A stretch of DNA of 64,000 nt from Ianthella basta (GCA_964019415.1 OZ025871.1:4370129-4434128); one strand, 5' to 3'. Counted from the stretch's first letter, positions 11,420 to 21,762 are shown. The notes: generated by a model not told the origin, from the letters alone. Made by a program: numbers and translations.

Positions 11420-12240
11420 TTTTGCCAGTGCTAGCTCCTCAGAGATACAAGCACTATGGGACCACACCACAATACACACCCTCCAAAGCATCAGCTAGTT
11501 CCTCCACAACTGACCCACCCTACTCCAGTGTGAACCCATCTTCAGTGGCACCTTCTGCAACAGCAGTTGAAAGTGTGTTGCCATGTCAGCTTGATGTATT
11601 ACCATGTCAGCATTTCCTCTTACCAGTCCGCATAGTACTTTTACACCAAACAGTTGGTGTCAACCCATTGCATGCAAGATATGCTTACTTATGAATGATC
11701 CAGCGGGTCCCAAACCCAGCCAGTCCCACTTTGACACAAACCTGCATGGAGGTAGATGTGAATGGGAGTGGGGACGTGTGTGCTGTGATCCTTTTACCAG
11801 GAAAGATCTCATTGCACTCTGCCAAAACCTATATTCTGTTTAGCAGTAGATCCAACACAGCTAGCTGCATAATTTCTAAGTATTCAGTGAGTGGAACACA
11901 TCTCGTTATTGATATATTCAATTTTTGCTAATCTGGCACTCTACAAAACACCACCAAACTCAATCAGGATTACTTGAGCAATTTCTGTCATTATGCCTGT
12001 CAATCATGAATTGACCAGCAATTCTGAGGATGTAACACATAGTGTACAGGAGTTGTGTTGATTTGTGTGGACAAATCATTTACCTGGTGTGCCTTCTGAT
12101 TAACAGGCAATGGTAAAAGCAAATGTAGAGTACTAGTGCTTCTTAGAATTCACCAGCAATGAAGGGGAGAAGCAACTGGTAACAGGGGATGATAGTGTGG
12201 TGTTCTATGAGTGAGTCTTAGTGGTTAAAAGTACAAGTTA
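11420..12240 (+). repeat. Partial copy D of the A/B/C repeat unit, with proline/serine-rich exon
   Basis: It matches the repeat unit at 390-1270 and 56140-56700 in order. It begins with an exon-like frame at 11429 (acceptor TTTGCCAG, phase 1) reading VLAPQRYKHYGTTPQYTPS and continuing Ser/Pro-rich to about 11640. The phase-1 entry and the APQRY/PQY style resemble the proline-rich tail exons of the NLR gene at 49.6-51.7 kb, so this may be a relic of another NLR tail. Later blocks carry frame-breaking deletions. Confidence 0.5.
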
Positions 12241-12590
12241 GTAGACATGTCCTTGCAATGTATCAGATATCTAAAACTGCTCCACACTTCTTCCTTAACT
12301 GTTGATCAATCAGTCTCTGTTGTTTATGCAATGTTAAATGTTGACTGCCACACGGCAGTGACATGTGATTAAGACTTTAGTGAGGCCTCCGCACTAGAGT
12401 GTGCCAACTTGCTTTGCCTGATGTTAGCTAGCTAGCAAGCTAGTTAGTTAGGCCATCACCTGTGGGCAGCTCCTTGATGCTGCATGAGCTTGCTACCTCA
12501 ACTGAAAGCAGTTTCGAATGTCCATGTAGCTATATACAGTACTCTAAAAAGTTGACAAATCCATTCATACTTTCAGCTTAGTCTCGCTCG

Positions 12591-12735
12591 CCAGACCCCC
12601 ATGCGGATCGCGGAAGTGGGGTCTGGCGCGCGAGTCCAGCAAAATCATGAAAGCCATAGTCTGGCTCGCTAGACGGTCCCATCTAAACGCCGGGCACTTA
12701 GGGCGCGTACAGGACGGTCTAGCACGCCAGACTAT
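12591..12735. repeat. Two consecutive GC-rich hairpins
   Basis: CTCGCCAGACCCC at about 12595 pairs with GGGGTCTGGCGCGCGAG near 12620-12636. AGTCTGGCTCGCTAGAC near 12658 pairs with GTCTAGCACGCCAGACT near 12716-12732. Both share the CTGGCG/CGCCAG ends typical of a small foldback or MITE. GC content is far above the surroundings. Confidence 0.7.
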
Positions 12736-12740
12736 GAAAA

Positions 12741-12965
12741 CTATGGAGCAATAATTGTGGCGTCATATCCGTCATTTTGCGGAATCCCCCTCCACTTCTT
12801 TGGGTCGTAGGTAACTGTGAACGCGATCGGTGTCTTTGGATCCTTCCCCAGGATCTCTGTTGTCACTGAGGACCACAAGAAGGTGCGATAACGTGTACTA
12901 TATTGCTCCTTCATGGAATTTCCAACTTTCGCTGATAGACTACTGGTAAGGTGAGTTTTTATCAA
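12741..12965 (-). CDS. Short ORF of unknown function
   Basis: On the minus strand, 74 codons run to a TAG, with unusually even, protein-like composition (FLWSSVTTEIL, TVTYDPKKWRGIPQ) and CpG-rich codons unlike the surroundings. It adjoins the hairpins at 12591-12735, so it may be carried by the same element. No family recognised. Confidence 0.3.
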   Translation of the reverse strand: MIKTHLTSSLSAKVGNSMKEQYSTRYRTFLWSSVTTEILGKDPKTPIAFTVTYDPKKWRGIPQNDGYDATIIAP

Positions 12966-13212
12966 CTCTACCTCCTGAGAATCGTAGTTTCATCCATCAA
13001 ACGTCGCCCTTTACTGAAGTGTGGCGGATCTAATCTCGCTTGCTTTCTTTGTTAATCATTGATTTGTCACGTCCCTTCTCTCTGTATACGCTATGTTAGC
13101 TGTTTGTTTCGTGCCGCCTTCTTTACACGTGTAGACAGATGTATTGCTGACATGCGTTAGATCGAGAGATAATGTCTCTATCTTGTTCCCTCATTCTGTC
13201 CTGCTGTAGACC

Positions 13213-13492
13213 ATGAGACCTGATCGGTGTAGAGTGTACACTGCACCTGTCCGCCGCCTCCCTCATACACCGTACATCCTGGTCTACTTCAATGATGCCA
13301 CACTCGGACGTATTGGAAAACAGATGAAGCTCCTTCTGCTAACACAGATTATTGTTGTCTTCATTCTGTATCTACTCCTTTTACTAACACTGACAGTTGT
13401 TCTCAGTCTGTATTTTCTATATCTGTTGGCTGTGGAAGAGCTCAGCACATCTCCAATACCATTGATATCAAATAGTGGAATGCTAGTATCAG
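13213..13492 (+). CDS. Putative membrane protein, first exon
   Basis: The ATG at 13213 opens 93 codons to a good donor (TCAG|GTAGGT). Residues about 38-75 are one long hydrophobic stretch rich in Leu/Val/Ile, long enough for one or two membrane passes. A further piece (VAAIGVLY, 13622-13645) continues in phase 1, and a downstream frame at 13700-13930 (LPNKCLRVMIWICDKVKKSG) could follow. The family is unknown and the gene is unproven. Confidence 0.4.
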
Positions 13493-13699
13493 GTAGGTGC
13501 AATGAGTGTTGTATGTACAAGAGTTTGTGAAGGGAGGAATGGGGTAGACCTGAGGATTGTATAATTATGTTACTATCCTGCTGTTGAGAGACCTCACTGA
13601 CTTCATACACTTTGTTATCCAGTTGCTGCTATTGGCGTATTATATGGTAATGACCTCATCTGGAGTAATGAACGTTGATTTCTTCACTTCCGTGGGTGG

Positions 13700-13930
13700 A
13701 TGAAATGTGAGCAGTTAATGATATCCACTCTTTCTGATATGCCACTCTCAGTTGTGCAGATATTTTATGGAGTTCGTATTGGAACTGGTGACTTTGAACC
13801 TCTGCCAAACAAGTGCCTACGTGTGATGATATGGATATGTGATAAGGTGAAGAAGAGTGGCCGATGTGCTGTTGTGTGGACATGTCAATATGATGTACAC
13901 TGTAGTCAGTGCATGACTCCATTCTTGTGA
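13700..13930 (+). CDS. Possible downstream exon of the membrane-protein ORF
   Basis: This is an open frame of 76 codons ending in TGA, with scattered Cys (CLRVMIWIC, CAVVWTC, CSQC). The upstream joint to 13492 is not resolved because a TGA at 13675 stops the direct read-through. Confidence 0.25.
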   Translation: MKCEQLMISTLSDMPLSVVQIFYGVRIGTGDFEPLPNKCLRVMIWICDKVKKSGRCAVVWTCQYDVHCSQCMTPFL

Positions 13931-14129
13931 TGTATGGTCATGAGTAAACTGACTAAGCATAGGCAATCACAGAATGCCGGACATTTTCCTAATGATCTTA
14001 GTCAGCTGCATACGTGCAACAAGCTGATTTGCTCATGATCATTGTGTCAAGAAAGCCGTTAGTTTCCACTAACATTATGTACCGTAATGTGTGTGTAATG
14101 TTATGTAACGTAATGTATGTACAAATTAT

Positions 14130-14830
14130 GTAGACTTGGAACCCACCTGAAGGGCTGGCATTCAGCTAGTTAGTAATTAATGGAATAGATTATAGCATCA
14201 TCAGCACAAACCCAATACAGGTAGTTTGCACATGCATGTGTACACAATCTGACCATCCTAGTAGCACCTGCAATCGCGTGTAGCAGGCTGCTACAAAGGA
14301 TTCATGAAGCAAAATCGCTTGATGTGTGAAGGCTAAAATCTCAGCGCCGAACGAATCATGGCCTTCTTTGCCACAGCTTGCGCAATACTGGTAGTTGTCT
14401 GGTAATGTGTGGGCATGGATTGCAGTTATCACCCCCTATATGGAGTTTTGTGGAACAAGTCTACGGAATGCTCCCAATTAAATGGACAGTTTTGATTGGT
14501 TAAATGCTTAAATTATGGACAAGCTCACATTACGTAGTCTTGGAACCCACCCGAAAGGCAGGCATTCAGCTAGTTAGTAACTGATGGAACTGATTATAGC
14601 ATCAATTGATTAACCCAGCACTGGTAGTTTGCACATGCATGTGTACACAGTCTGACTGATCTGGTAGCGCCTGCAATTGTGTATAGCAGGCTGCTACAAT
14701 AAGGTTTCATGAAGGCTAAAAACTCAGTGTCGAACGAATCATGGCCTTCTTTGCCGCAGCTTGTGCAACACCAGTAGTTGTGGACGGGCGGTTGCCTGGT
14801 AACGTGTGAGTGTGGAACGCAATTATCCCC
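14130..14830. repeat. Tandem duplication, about 405-bp period
   Basis: 14130-14440 and 14540-14830 match over nearly their full length, starting at TTGGAACCCACC and ending at CAGTTATCACCCCC or CAATTATCCCCCCC. On the minus strand both copies keep the words SCGKEGHDSF in frame, with different flanks. It may be part of an older coding or mobile sequence; no terminal repeats were seen. Confidence 0.8.
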
Positions 14831-15895
14831 CCCTAGTTCTGGGGGGTCTCTGCACAAACGGTGCATAGGCATTGTACCAGACCCCTTCCCCTGGAAAGTG
14901 GTCTGGTTACGCGAAAATACTTTCATCTCTGTTGCTTGCATGTATATACCCTGGAGTGTCTCTCTTATTCAGGACTCAAGATTGAATACACATGATACAA
15001 TTTAATTGTTATACCATGTGTACAATTTTGTTAACATTGTATACATACTGTGGTCACAATTTCTGCAACCACCAACTAGCATAAAATGCTATTCACCATA
15101 TGGTGGAACTGATGGTAACTGTAGTGGTGATGTTCATAATGACTTTACAGAATGTGAGCATTTGGTCACATGACTGAAAATGGCTGATGTCATGTTTCCT
15201 GTAGTTTAGATTACTTTATTTCCAACAGGTTCACGGATCCTATTGGTCCTCCAGCATATGTGTTGTTTCTTGCCAAGAGCATCTGCGTAGGAGTGCAAGA
15301 TTGCAATCCAGGGTGTTTTCTGTGGCTACAAACCTAATCAGAAATTGGCTCAAATGCCTGACAGTTTCCTTCAGCATCACTGGTACCCCTGTGGAGCAAT
15401 TGAAACTGCACTAGCCAGGAACAGGAAATTATTGCCGAATGTTTTGCGTCACCCCTGCACTCTGTGCTGTGTTGTCACCCCCATGGCACCATTGTTTGCA
15501 CTCATGCATTTCATTCTCTTCTAGTTTCTACCTGTTATCACCATAACTGTGGCTGTCCATATCACCTTGATAGTAGATAGCATGTAGTGTGGTCGACAAA
15601 ATGTGACTGTACTGTCACCGTCATTTCTACTGTAGTGTTGCCGCTGCCTAAAAGGCCCATGACATGTCAAAACAAGTTTCACTTAAAAGTTACTATACAT
15701 CAAATGACCACTCTGTGTGACATTATTGTTTTTTTTTTTAAATCTGGCTGTAAACGGATGTAAATCGTGGATTTCCTGTGCGAAATCGGCCTTTTTCCGA
15801 TTAAATGCGTGGGTTAACGAGCTTTCTTCTCTTTTCACTTGTGACGTCACAAAGGGAGTGGAAGTAGATAGTAATCATACTCTTGTATTGCTATA

Positions 15896-16145
15896 ATGAG
15901 CGTTTCTTCAGACAATTCCACTGACTACGAGGACTCCTTGAACAGCAAAGAAGGAAGCAACGACGAGAGAAGGCAAAGCGAGGATGAAGAAGATATGGAA
16001 GGCTAATCAGCAACGCTTGGGATAGCCCCCTAGTTACCAGTTCGAGCCTTGTAGCACCTGCCTTGGCGCCTGCGAACGAATGTCCTAGCAATGGCTCTGA
16101 TGAGAACGACGAGGGACCAGTTTGGAGGCTAAATAACACCAATTG
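15896..16145 (+). pseudogene. Acidic N-terminal exon of element-borne gene (P2X7-type zinc-binding protein?)
   Basis: The ATG opens MSVSSDNSTDYEDS and an acidic stretch to a TAA at 16004. A second frame then resumes with LVAPALAPANECPSNGSDEND and ends NNTNW at a donor (TTG|GTATGT). Acidic starts followed by an N-T-D/N-W word are familiar from invertebrate proteins that continue into a CxCxxC zinc-binding segment like the P2X7 receptor tail. That continuation was not found here. The TAA and frame change suggest decay. Confidence 0.35.
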
Positions 16146-16729
16146 GTATGTATTTGCATCAAGCACAAAGAATGTTCTTCTTATGTATCGTTTCTCTCAC
16201 ACTGTAAATAACTAAGACCCTTTGTAAGCACACCCGCAGGATATGAACTTGTTGCAGCAGCTGCAATACCTTAGAAACAAACTCAGTGTGCGCGCATATA
16301 ATATATAGGCCCAACTATACAGGATCATAATGGCATTTAAAATGCTCGATCTGTTCATTGACTTTGTAAAAGTGTCCATCATGAGTACAGTAGACTTTGC
16401 GGGTACAGTGCAGAGACCTTATGTCTGCTGCTGGTGTACACATGAGACCACTGAATACTGTGATGGTGTGTGATAACTCCTCTGTGTGTGGTTGCACGAC
16501 TGCAGATACTATGCCAACAGACCTTAATTGAATGAAAATGAAGCCATGCACAAGTTCCGTTATATAATTATTAGCTCAAACATTTCATTGCTCATCTAGT
16601 ACTGACCTGGGCCCTTTTTCTTTTAATTACAGCAAATCTGGAGCTTATTCCAGGGTCACTGGCCTGTAAAGCTTCACAATGAACTGCTGAGTGTGCCCAG
16701 GCCATTGACCCTGTCTTCAGATCAGCTGC

Positions 16730-16997
16730 CTTGGGGAAGAGGGTTGGGATTGCAGTACTCTTAAGGATGCACTTCTTAGGTGGCATTCCCATCTCCTCAG
16801 GGAGAACAACAGATGACTCAAAGCAGTCTCTGGTTAAGTGTAGACTGCAGACCACTGAATGGTCAGTGGATCCATTCCAGTCAGATCGTCATCTTCCTAC
16901 ATTGCTAGACCATTTCGCCTTTCTAGCAGGGTCCTAGGGGAAGGTGTGAAGGCTGAAACCTCCCTCAGTGCTTCTATTACACCCACCAGCAACACAG
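16730..16997 (-). pseudogene. THAP DNA-binding domain, two in-frame stops
   Basis: On the minus strand the C2CH zinc-binding pattern is complete: CVAGGC, then FSLHTFP, stop, DPARKAKW, SSNVGR, stop, RSDWNG, then VCSLHLTRDCFES and the closing STAIPTLFP (AVPT-like box). One continuous frame carries the whole domain apart from the two stop codons. The domain normally binds transposon or promoter DNA. It sits inside the Kolobok-like element. Confidence 0.75.
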
Positions 16998-17524
16998 CGT
17001 TTTTGGCATAATTCCTATCTAGAAGTGTTTGCAAATAAGGACCATAATCGTGGCATTTTCTGTATCTTCGCAGCTGGAATCATTCCCGTTGTGACGTCAT
17101 AACACGTCGCCCAACAAAATGTCTGCCTTCCCGAAGCACAATGCCGGAAGTGAGCTGTTTTTGACCGTTTGCATACATTGTGAACAGTTTTCATCGGTGC
17201 GACTGGCGTTTTTATTAAATATAGATAACTTGTTTTGGCATGTCATGAGCCCTCTAAGGTAGCCTACCTCCCTTAACCTCCTAATAGTACCAACACAGTA
17301 CAGGGTACCTTCTTAGATTTGAAATATTGAATGGCAGTAATGGTGTTAGTAACATACCGTATCCGCTTTAAAAGTTTGTCATTCTAATTTTCATCAGGGA
17401 AAAAAATATGCTCAAGTGTACTCTAATCGTGACAAATTTTCTGTCTCTCTAATTTCCGCCATTGGCATCTAATTTTCGTCATGAACAGGAAGCATTCTAA
17501 ATATTTGTCGGAAATGCCTGCAAT

Positions 17525-17584
17525 ATGGCTGCGACGGCCGAGGAACAAAGCCTAGGAACAAAGCCAACAACGCTCGATACTGAA
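17525..17584 (+). CDS. NLR gene model exon 1 (upstream of 2A)
   Basis: The ATG has a strong context (A at -3, G at +4) and starts MAATAEEQSLGTKP. It ends in phase 0 at GAA|GTAGGG, and the next exon begins in phase 0. Exon 1 lies in a small GC-rich patch 271 bases after the Kolobok-like element, where a promoter would be expected; no TATA box was seen. Chosen as start because it is the only ATG in phase with the downstream chain. Confidence 0.5.
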
Positions 17585-17668
17585 GTAGGGCATTATTTTT
17601 ACTGTGTTAATGTTTGTGGAACAGTCGTGAACAGATTATTGCTAACCGTAATGTACTGTTTCTTGTAG

Positions 17669-17900
17669 GTGTACGTAATTCCTGAAAAGGTGGACAGTCT
17701 ACCCCATCACTTGCTCAGGAAATGTTGCAAGAGATTTAAATTGGCTCTGAAACAGATTGCTGCACCAGTCGGCAAGTCCCTTCAGCAAGCTGTGGCAGCT
17801 GGTCTGTTCATCTGCCAAGTCCTTTCATCACTTCTATCAATAGCTGCTCACTCTTGTTCAGCTGAGAGCAAGAGAAGTCACAGTGCAGCTTCATCAGCAG
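17669..17900 (+). CDS. NLR gene model exon 2, hydrophobic segment
   Basis: This is a phase 0-to-1 exon of 77 codons between TTCTTGTAG and CAG|GTACAG. It begins VYVIPEKVDSLPHHLLRKCC, with a basic segment, then a hydrophobic run (AGLFICQVLSSLLSIAA) that may span or insert in a membrane. The family is not recognised. It belongs to the part that a working 2A would release as a separate protein. Confidence 0.55.
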
Positions 17901-17998
17901 GTACAGTGAATGTTATGCCAGCGACTGGTCTCCCTATATGCATTGCATAATTATGTGACACATATTACACTAGTGATGTCTGTTACTGTCAATTGTAG

Positions 17999-18095
17999 AG
18001 TCAAGCTGCCGGCACCGGAAGAACTGCATTTCCAAGTACATCTTTGCTCTCACTCCTTTGAGTATAGTCATTGCCTGCTTTTCAGTTAGGAAGAG
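17999..18095 (+). CDS. NLR gene model exon 3, hydrophobic segment
   Basis: It enters in phase 1 after AATTGTAG and leaves in phase 2 at AAGAG|GTCAGT, which fits exon 4. It reads SSCRHRKNCISKYIFALTP and a hydrophobic run to FSVRK. A later donor (ATG|GTAAAT, 18109) exists but would break the phase with exon 4. Confidence 0.5.
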
Positions 18096-18677
18096 GTCAG
18101 TTCTAATGGTAAATGCACATCATGCTAGCTGTTGTCATTGTACGTTGTTGCCATGCATTATGTGATGCACAAGGGCCCCGTCACAGGAATGGAGCGGCTG
18201 GAGCAATTTTTCATTTGAAGGCTGACCAGCCTATGGGTACCTCCTACTGCCTGTACTGGGTTGGGAGACCACAGATGTGTTGAATAACATGTTAGCCGTT
18301 GGCATAAAAGATTTGGTTAGGATATAGAGATGTTTCAGGAATCCACAATGTATGTGTATAGAGGTGTCACTGTGTCTGAATAATGTACTTCTTGGCAACC
18401 TAATGTGTGTAGGAAGCCCATTTAGTGATGAAATGCACGTACGATGCTCCCTTAATACACATTGTTCTCATTTCATTTCATTTTTCCATGTTCCAATATG
18501 ATCTTGCCATAATTTAGAGGTTGGTGTGGGTGATAAGATGATGTTAATGGATTAATTGCCTTGTACCGTGCTTGCTGCTCCATTGCTTGTTGAATGAGAA
18601 TGATCTGGTCTGATGAAGACTTTTGATTTAATTGCGCTTTGATATATGCCCATGGCCAAGTTTGCATCATAATGATA

Positions 18678-19336
18678 CAGTAGGACCCCTATTATGTGGA
18701 CACTCTTCGGTACAAGAAAAGTGTTCTGATGGGAAGCTTACATTAGTAAAATAGGATGAATTAATCATTGGGACAATTAACCCATTAGCGCCGAATGACG
18801 CCTGTAGGCGTCATTTATTAGTTTGCGCGTAAGTCCGGATGACGCCTGTAGGCGTCATAACCGAAAGCGCGCATTAAGCTTCGTATATTTTTCGCTACGA
18901 GCCTTGCAAGGACACACCACTTTCGAAGGATAGATAGCAGTAACGGAGCTTTGAACAGCTGCCTTGTCCCATACCTTACTTGCGTCCAAAGCCTGCACTC
19001 GAGCGCCAAAGTTCGCACTCAGTACGCAACGGGTGAAGGTGAGTTTATTACACGACGCAGCGACTAAACCAGGGCGAGCAGGAGTATTGAAGTCTTATGA
19101 GACGACCCTTCCATCTTTCTGCCTGACATTGGCAACACGGCGCTCTTCTTCCTATCGTCTCGGGCCCGAATAAAGTTAAAAACCGTGACACACCGAATAG
19201 CTCGCGTGCGTCGCCATTTTAATTTCGGCACCTGGTGCACGGCGCGAATTTTAAACTTCAGCGCTAATGGGTTAACAGTGTCCACATTGGGGCAGTTTCC
19301 ACCTTTCAGGGGTGTCCACAAGGCTGGGTTCCACTG
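18678..19336. mobile_element. mariner-like MITE carrying a nested element
   Basis: TA dinucleotides flank inverted ends: CAGTAGGACCCC on the left, and on the right CAGTGGAACCC read in reverse, each followed by TGTGGACAC within 30 bases. No transposase is present. A piggyBac-type MITE at 18781-19271 interrupts it. It lies in intron 3 of the NLR model. Confidence 0.7.
18781..19271. mobile_element. piggyBac-like MITE, family member 1
   Basis: Its ends read CCCATTAGCGC and GCGCTAATGGG, flanked exactly by TTAA on both sides (18777-18780 and 19272-19275). Just inside the left end are two copies of the palindrome GACGCCTGTAGGCGTC. A relative with the same plan is at 52950-53603, and both carry GGCGCGAATTTTAAACTT near the right end. 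Non-autonomous: no transposase frame. Confidence 0.85.
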
Positions 19337-19548
19337 TAACTATTTTACTTGCCATTATCCTGGTAAACTGAACATTGGAATGTACTTGCTGATGCATACA
19401 TTATTATGTAGCTTCAATTTCATTGAATAGAGTTTTGCTATACCATTCTAATACATTTTGCAACCATTTTAGGGGAATTCTATTTATTAATTGTGCCACG
19501 AATATGTAACTTCACTGCTAACAGATTTTGTTATTTCTACTTTCGTAG

Positions 19549-19687
19549 CTGCCGAATAGACCAGATCATTATTAATGTGTTACCTGGTGGGCTACCTCAA
19601 CAAGTGCAAACAGCCAAGAGGGGTGCCAGAAGGAAGTGCGGTTGTTCATCAAAGTCATTCTCCATTCAGTGGACCTATGAGATACCA
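19549..19687 (+). CDS. NLR gene model exon 4
   Basis: The acceptor TTTCGTAG opens in phase 2 and the exon ends in phase 0 at ACCA|GTGAGT. It reads CRIDQIIINVLPGGLPQQ and a basic, Cys-containing stretch (RGARRKCGCSSK) to WTYEIP. Family not recognised. Both phases fit the neighbours exactly. Confidence 0.5.
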
Positions 19688-19746
19688 GTGAGTACCATGA
19701 CACTGCATACTACTGCAGCTAGCACAGTGTCATGTTTTGTTCGTAG

Positions 19747-19903
19747 TCTTGTCCATCACTCCTTGTTACGATGCTCTCCTCACAGGTCCTACCCTTGTTG
19801 GCCCAAGCTGTATCTGTTACATTTCTCAGCCTCCTGTTGATCTTGGCTGGAGATGTAGAGGTCAATCCTGGCCCTGGAAAGGGGAAAGAGAGGGCAGCAT
19901 CAG
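19747..19903 (+). CDS. NLR gene model exon 5: hydrophobic leader plus 2A-like motif
   Basis: A phase 0-to-1 exon runs between TTCGTAG and TCAG|GTTTGT. It has a Met at 19771 (A at -3), a Leu-rich hydrophobic run (VSVTFLSLLLILA), then GDVEVNPGP at about 19846-19872, which is the complete D-V-E-x-N-P-G-P consensus of 2A ribosome-skipping peptides. Known 2A peptides halt peptide-bond formation between G and P, so the upstream chain is released and synthesis continues from P. N-terminal 2A-like segments that can also act as signal sequences are known from some invertebrate NLR proteins. Exon 6 (CARD) joins in phase. Function here is inferred. Confidence 0.7.
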
Positions 19904-20069
19904 GTTTGTTTTGGAAGCATTGTGGTAGTGTGTGTTGTGGGAAACTTCTTCAGACTGACACACAATTCAAGTAATATGTGAACTTAGCATTGGTACGTGT
20001 ATTTCTTCACCATCTATTAATATGATTATTTGTGCGAACATATAACGGATTGGAAACTTGGCATGTCAG

Positions 20070-20138
20070 TTACACTTGTGGGAAGATTTGAGGAAAGGGA
20101 CACTTATACAGGATATTGGGCTACAGGATATTCGACAA
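20070..20138 (+). CDS. Possible optional exon between 2A and CARD exons
   Basis: A 69-base piece between ATGTCAG and CAA|GTACGT would fit in phase 1-1 without changing the frame. In another frame it reads LWEDLRKGTLIQDIGLQD, which loosely echoes the RKGVITQDIQKL of the CARD exon. It may be a decayed partial exon copy. Confidence 0.25.
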
Positions 20139-21015
20139 GTACGTATGATGTTATAAATTAATCAGAATCATATGAATTGGTTACAAGTTTCTGCACTTGG
20201 TAAAATTCTACACATAGCATGAAGTGACCCCTTTCTCAAATCTGCTCACATTTGTTAAAGTTGTTACAATAGCCACAGTGCAGGTTACATCACAGTGTGC
20301 ACTGCTCTGTGCTGTATAGATACTTTCTGTGTTTATCATTTCCCCACCTGCCTGAGTGATGTTGAAAACACTTCTCAACATGAGAAATGTTTAACTGCTG
20401 TACTCTAATCTAGATGTGTTTTGTAGCATTAAATCTAACCAGAATACTGGCAAGTGTTTGGAGGAGGAATGTAGACACTAAGTAGAAACCATACTCATCA
20501 CTTTCAACACAGAACTGCATCATGTCTTGAAGTCGTCTGAAAGACAACCAATTGTAATTGTGTGGTACTGGACACTGTTAAGTTTCATAATCATGTCTGT
20601 GCATGGGTGTGACGCAAGTCTTTAGTATGGAGATTATATAAAATACCATGTAAATTACTGTTGTGCATTCTGGTGGAAAGGCTGAATGACAATTGTGCTG
20701 TGAAGTACAAGTCATCATTCACAGCATAATTGCCCTGTCTAACTTCTTCATGGATGTAAGGCGTTCAACTTTCCTGCGCTAAAATACAAATGATGATGCA
20801 GCCACTCACCAAAAGGATTTGGTTTATTGGTGTATCTTTAGAATGGAATAGTTTAGAGACTAATCCCACTCTGAAAAGTTAGAGAATGTAATTGTACTGT
20901 TAATGATGTCTTGCTTTTGTCAGCCAGCCTTTCTCTGAAAGCCAGCATGCTGAAACCATATTGTTTATAGAACATTACCTTTTTTTATGTAAGATGAACG
21001 AGTCAGTTGTAACCA

Positions 21016-21240
21016 TGTTAAGTCTAATGAAAGTCACGACTCGGAAGAAATGTTGGAAATATAGGGAAATTGGCACTGTTCCAGCTGGTTCCACTGGAAT
21101 TGTTCCGGCCTGGTTGGTTGGCTTGGGCTGCTAAAACCCCGCGTTAGGGCGTAAGTTGTCCTGGGTTCGGCTGCCAGCTGGTGCCAATTTTCCCTTTCCT
21201 TCCAACATTTCTTCCGAGTCGTGACTTTCATTAGACTTAA
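21016..21240. repeat. Inverted-repeat element with about 60-bp arms
   Basis: 21016-21075 and 21180-21240 are near-perfect inverted copies (TTAAGTCTAATGAAAGTCAC outermost). The centre has GGCTTGGGCTGC and GGGTTCGGCTGCC, faintly like tRNA A and B boxes. It ends 110 bases before the CARD exon. Probably a MITE or a SINE-derived foldback. Confidence 0.75.
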
Positions 21241-21350
21241 CACAGGACATAACCTGCATGCAAATTTCATGCTATGTTCTTTGTGCTGTTATAACACATA
21301 TGCTCATATGGACTCTTCCTTTACCATATTTGCATTCCTACCATCTTTAG

Positions 21351-21623
21351 TTCTCCAGAAATATGAAGATAAATTTTTTGAAGTCATTGATGCCAAATGC
21401 AATCTGCTCCAATTGGTGCGCAAAGGTGTCATCACGCAAGACATTCAAAAGCTTATCACAACCAGCAATGATGCCGATGGCAGAGAGATTTTGTTTAATC
21501 ATCTCAAGCATCACAGCAATTTAGATACTCTTAGGGAGTACTGTAAGGTCGCCTTTGAAACAACTGGCTATCCTAACATGCAGAAACTGGCAGAAAAGAT
21601 CATGTCTGAGCTGCCACAAGGAG
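21351..21623 (+). CDS. NLR gene model exon 6: CARD-like death-fold domain
   Basis: It enters in phase 1 after ATCTTTAG and leaves in phase 1 at GGAG|GTTGGT. About 90 residues run LQKYEDKFFEVIDAKCNLLQ, then LVRKGVITQDIQKL, then LFNHLKHH, then YCKVAFETTGYPNMQKLAEK. The spacing of helix hydrophobics and the KGVIT..DI and L..HL blocks match caspase recruitment domains. CARDs bind partner CARDs in immune and cell-death signalling. It lies directly after the 2A exon and before NACHT, the expected order for an NLR. Confidence 0.7.
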
Positions 21624-21762
21624 GTTGGTTTCAGTTATCTGTGTATCAGTACCCTGTGCATGTGTTCAATATATATTGTATATTATAGATTTGTGCATTT
21701 ATCTGTCAGAGAGTGCAGTAACACTCAAAGTTCAAGACACTTCTGCTTCACTGCTTGGACAC

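Larger units (their letters stand above)
15652..17253. mobile_element. Kolobok-like DNA transposon, decayed
   Basis: The ends are inverted repeats of about 26 bases: AAGGCCCATGACATGTCAAA on the left, and on the right the reverse complement begins AGGGCTCATGACATGCCAAA. Both flanks read CTAA (15648-15651 and 17254-17257), a four-base target duplication resembling the TTAA of Kolobok and piggyBac elements. Inside are an acidic first exon on the plus strand and a THAP-domain pseudogene on the minus strand; THAP domains are known from Kolobok and P-type transposases. It ends 271 bases before the ATG of the NLR gene model. Confidence 0.7.

Noticed and set aside
19846..19872. The 2A motif being part of the LINE at 21763-22560 rather than the NLR gene
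   Set aside because: Some LINEs do carry 2A motifs, but here the motif is about 1.9 kb away from the RT, a CARD exon lies between, and the 2A exon splices in phase to that CARD.
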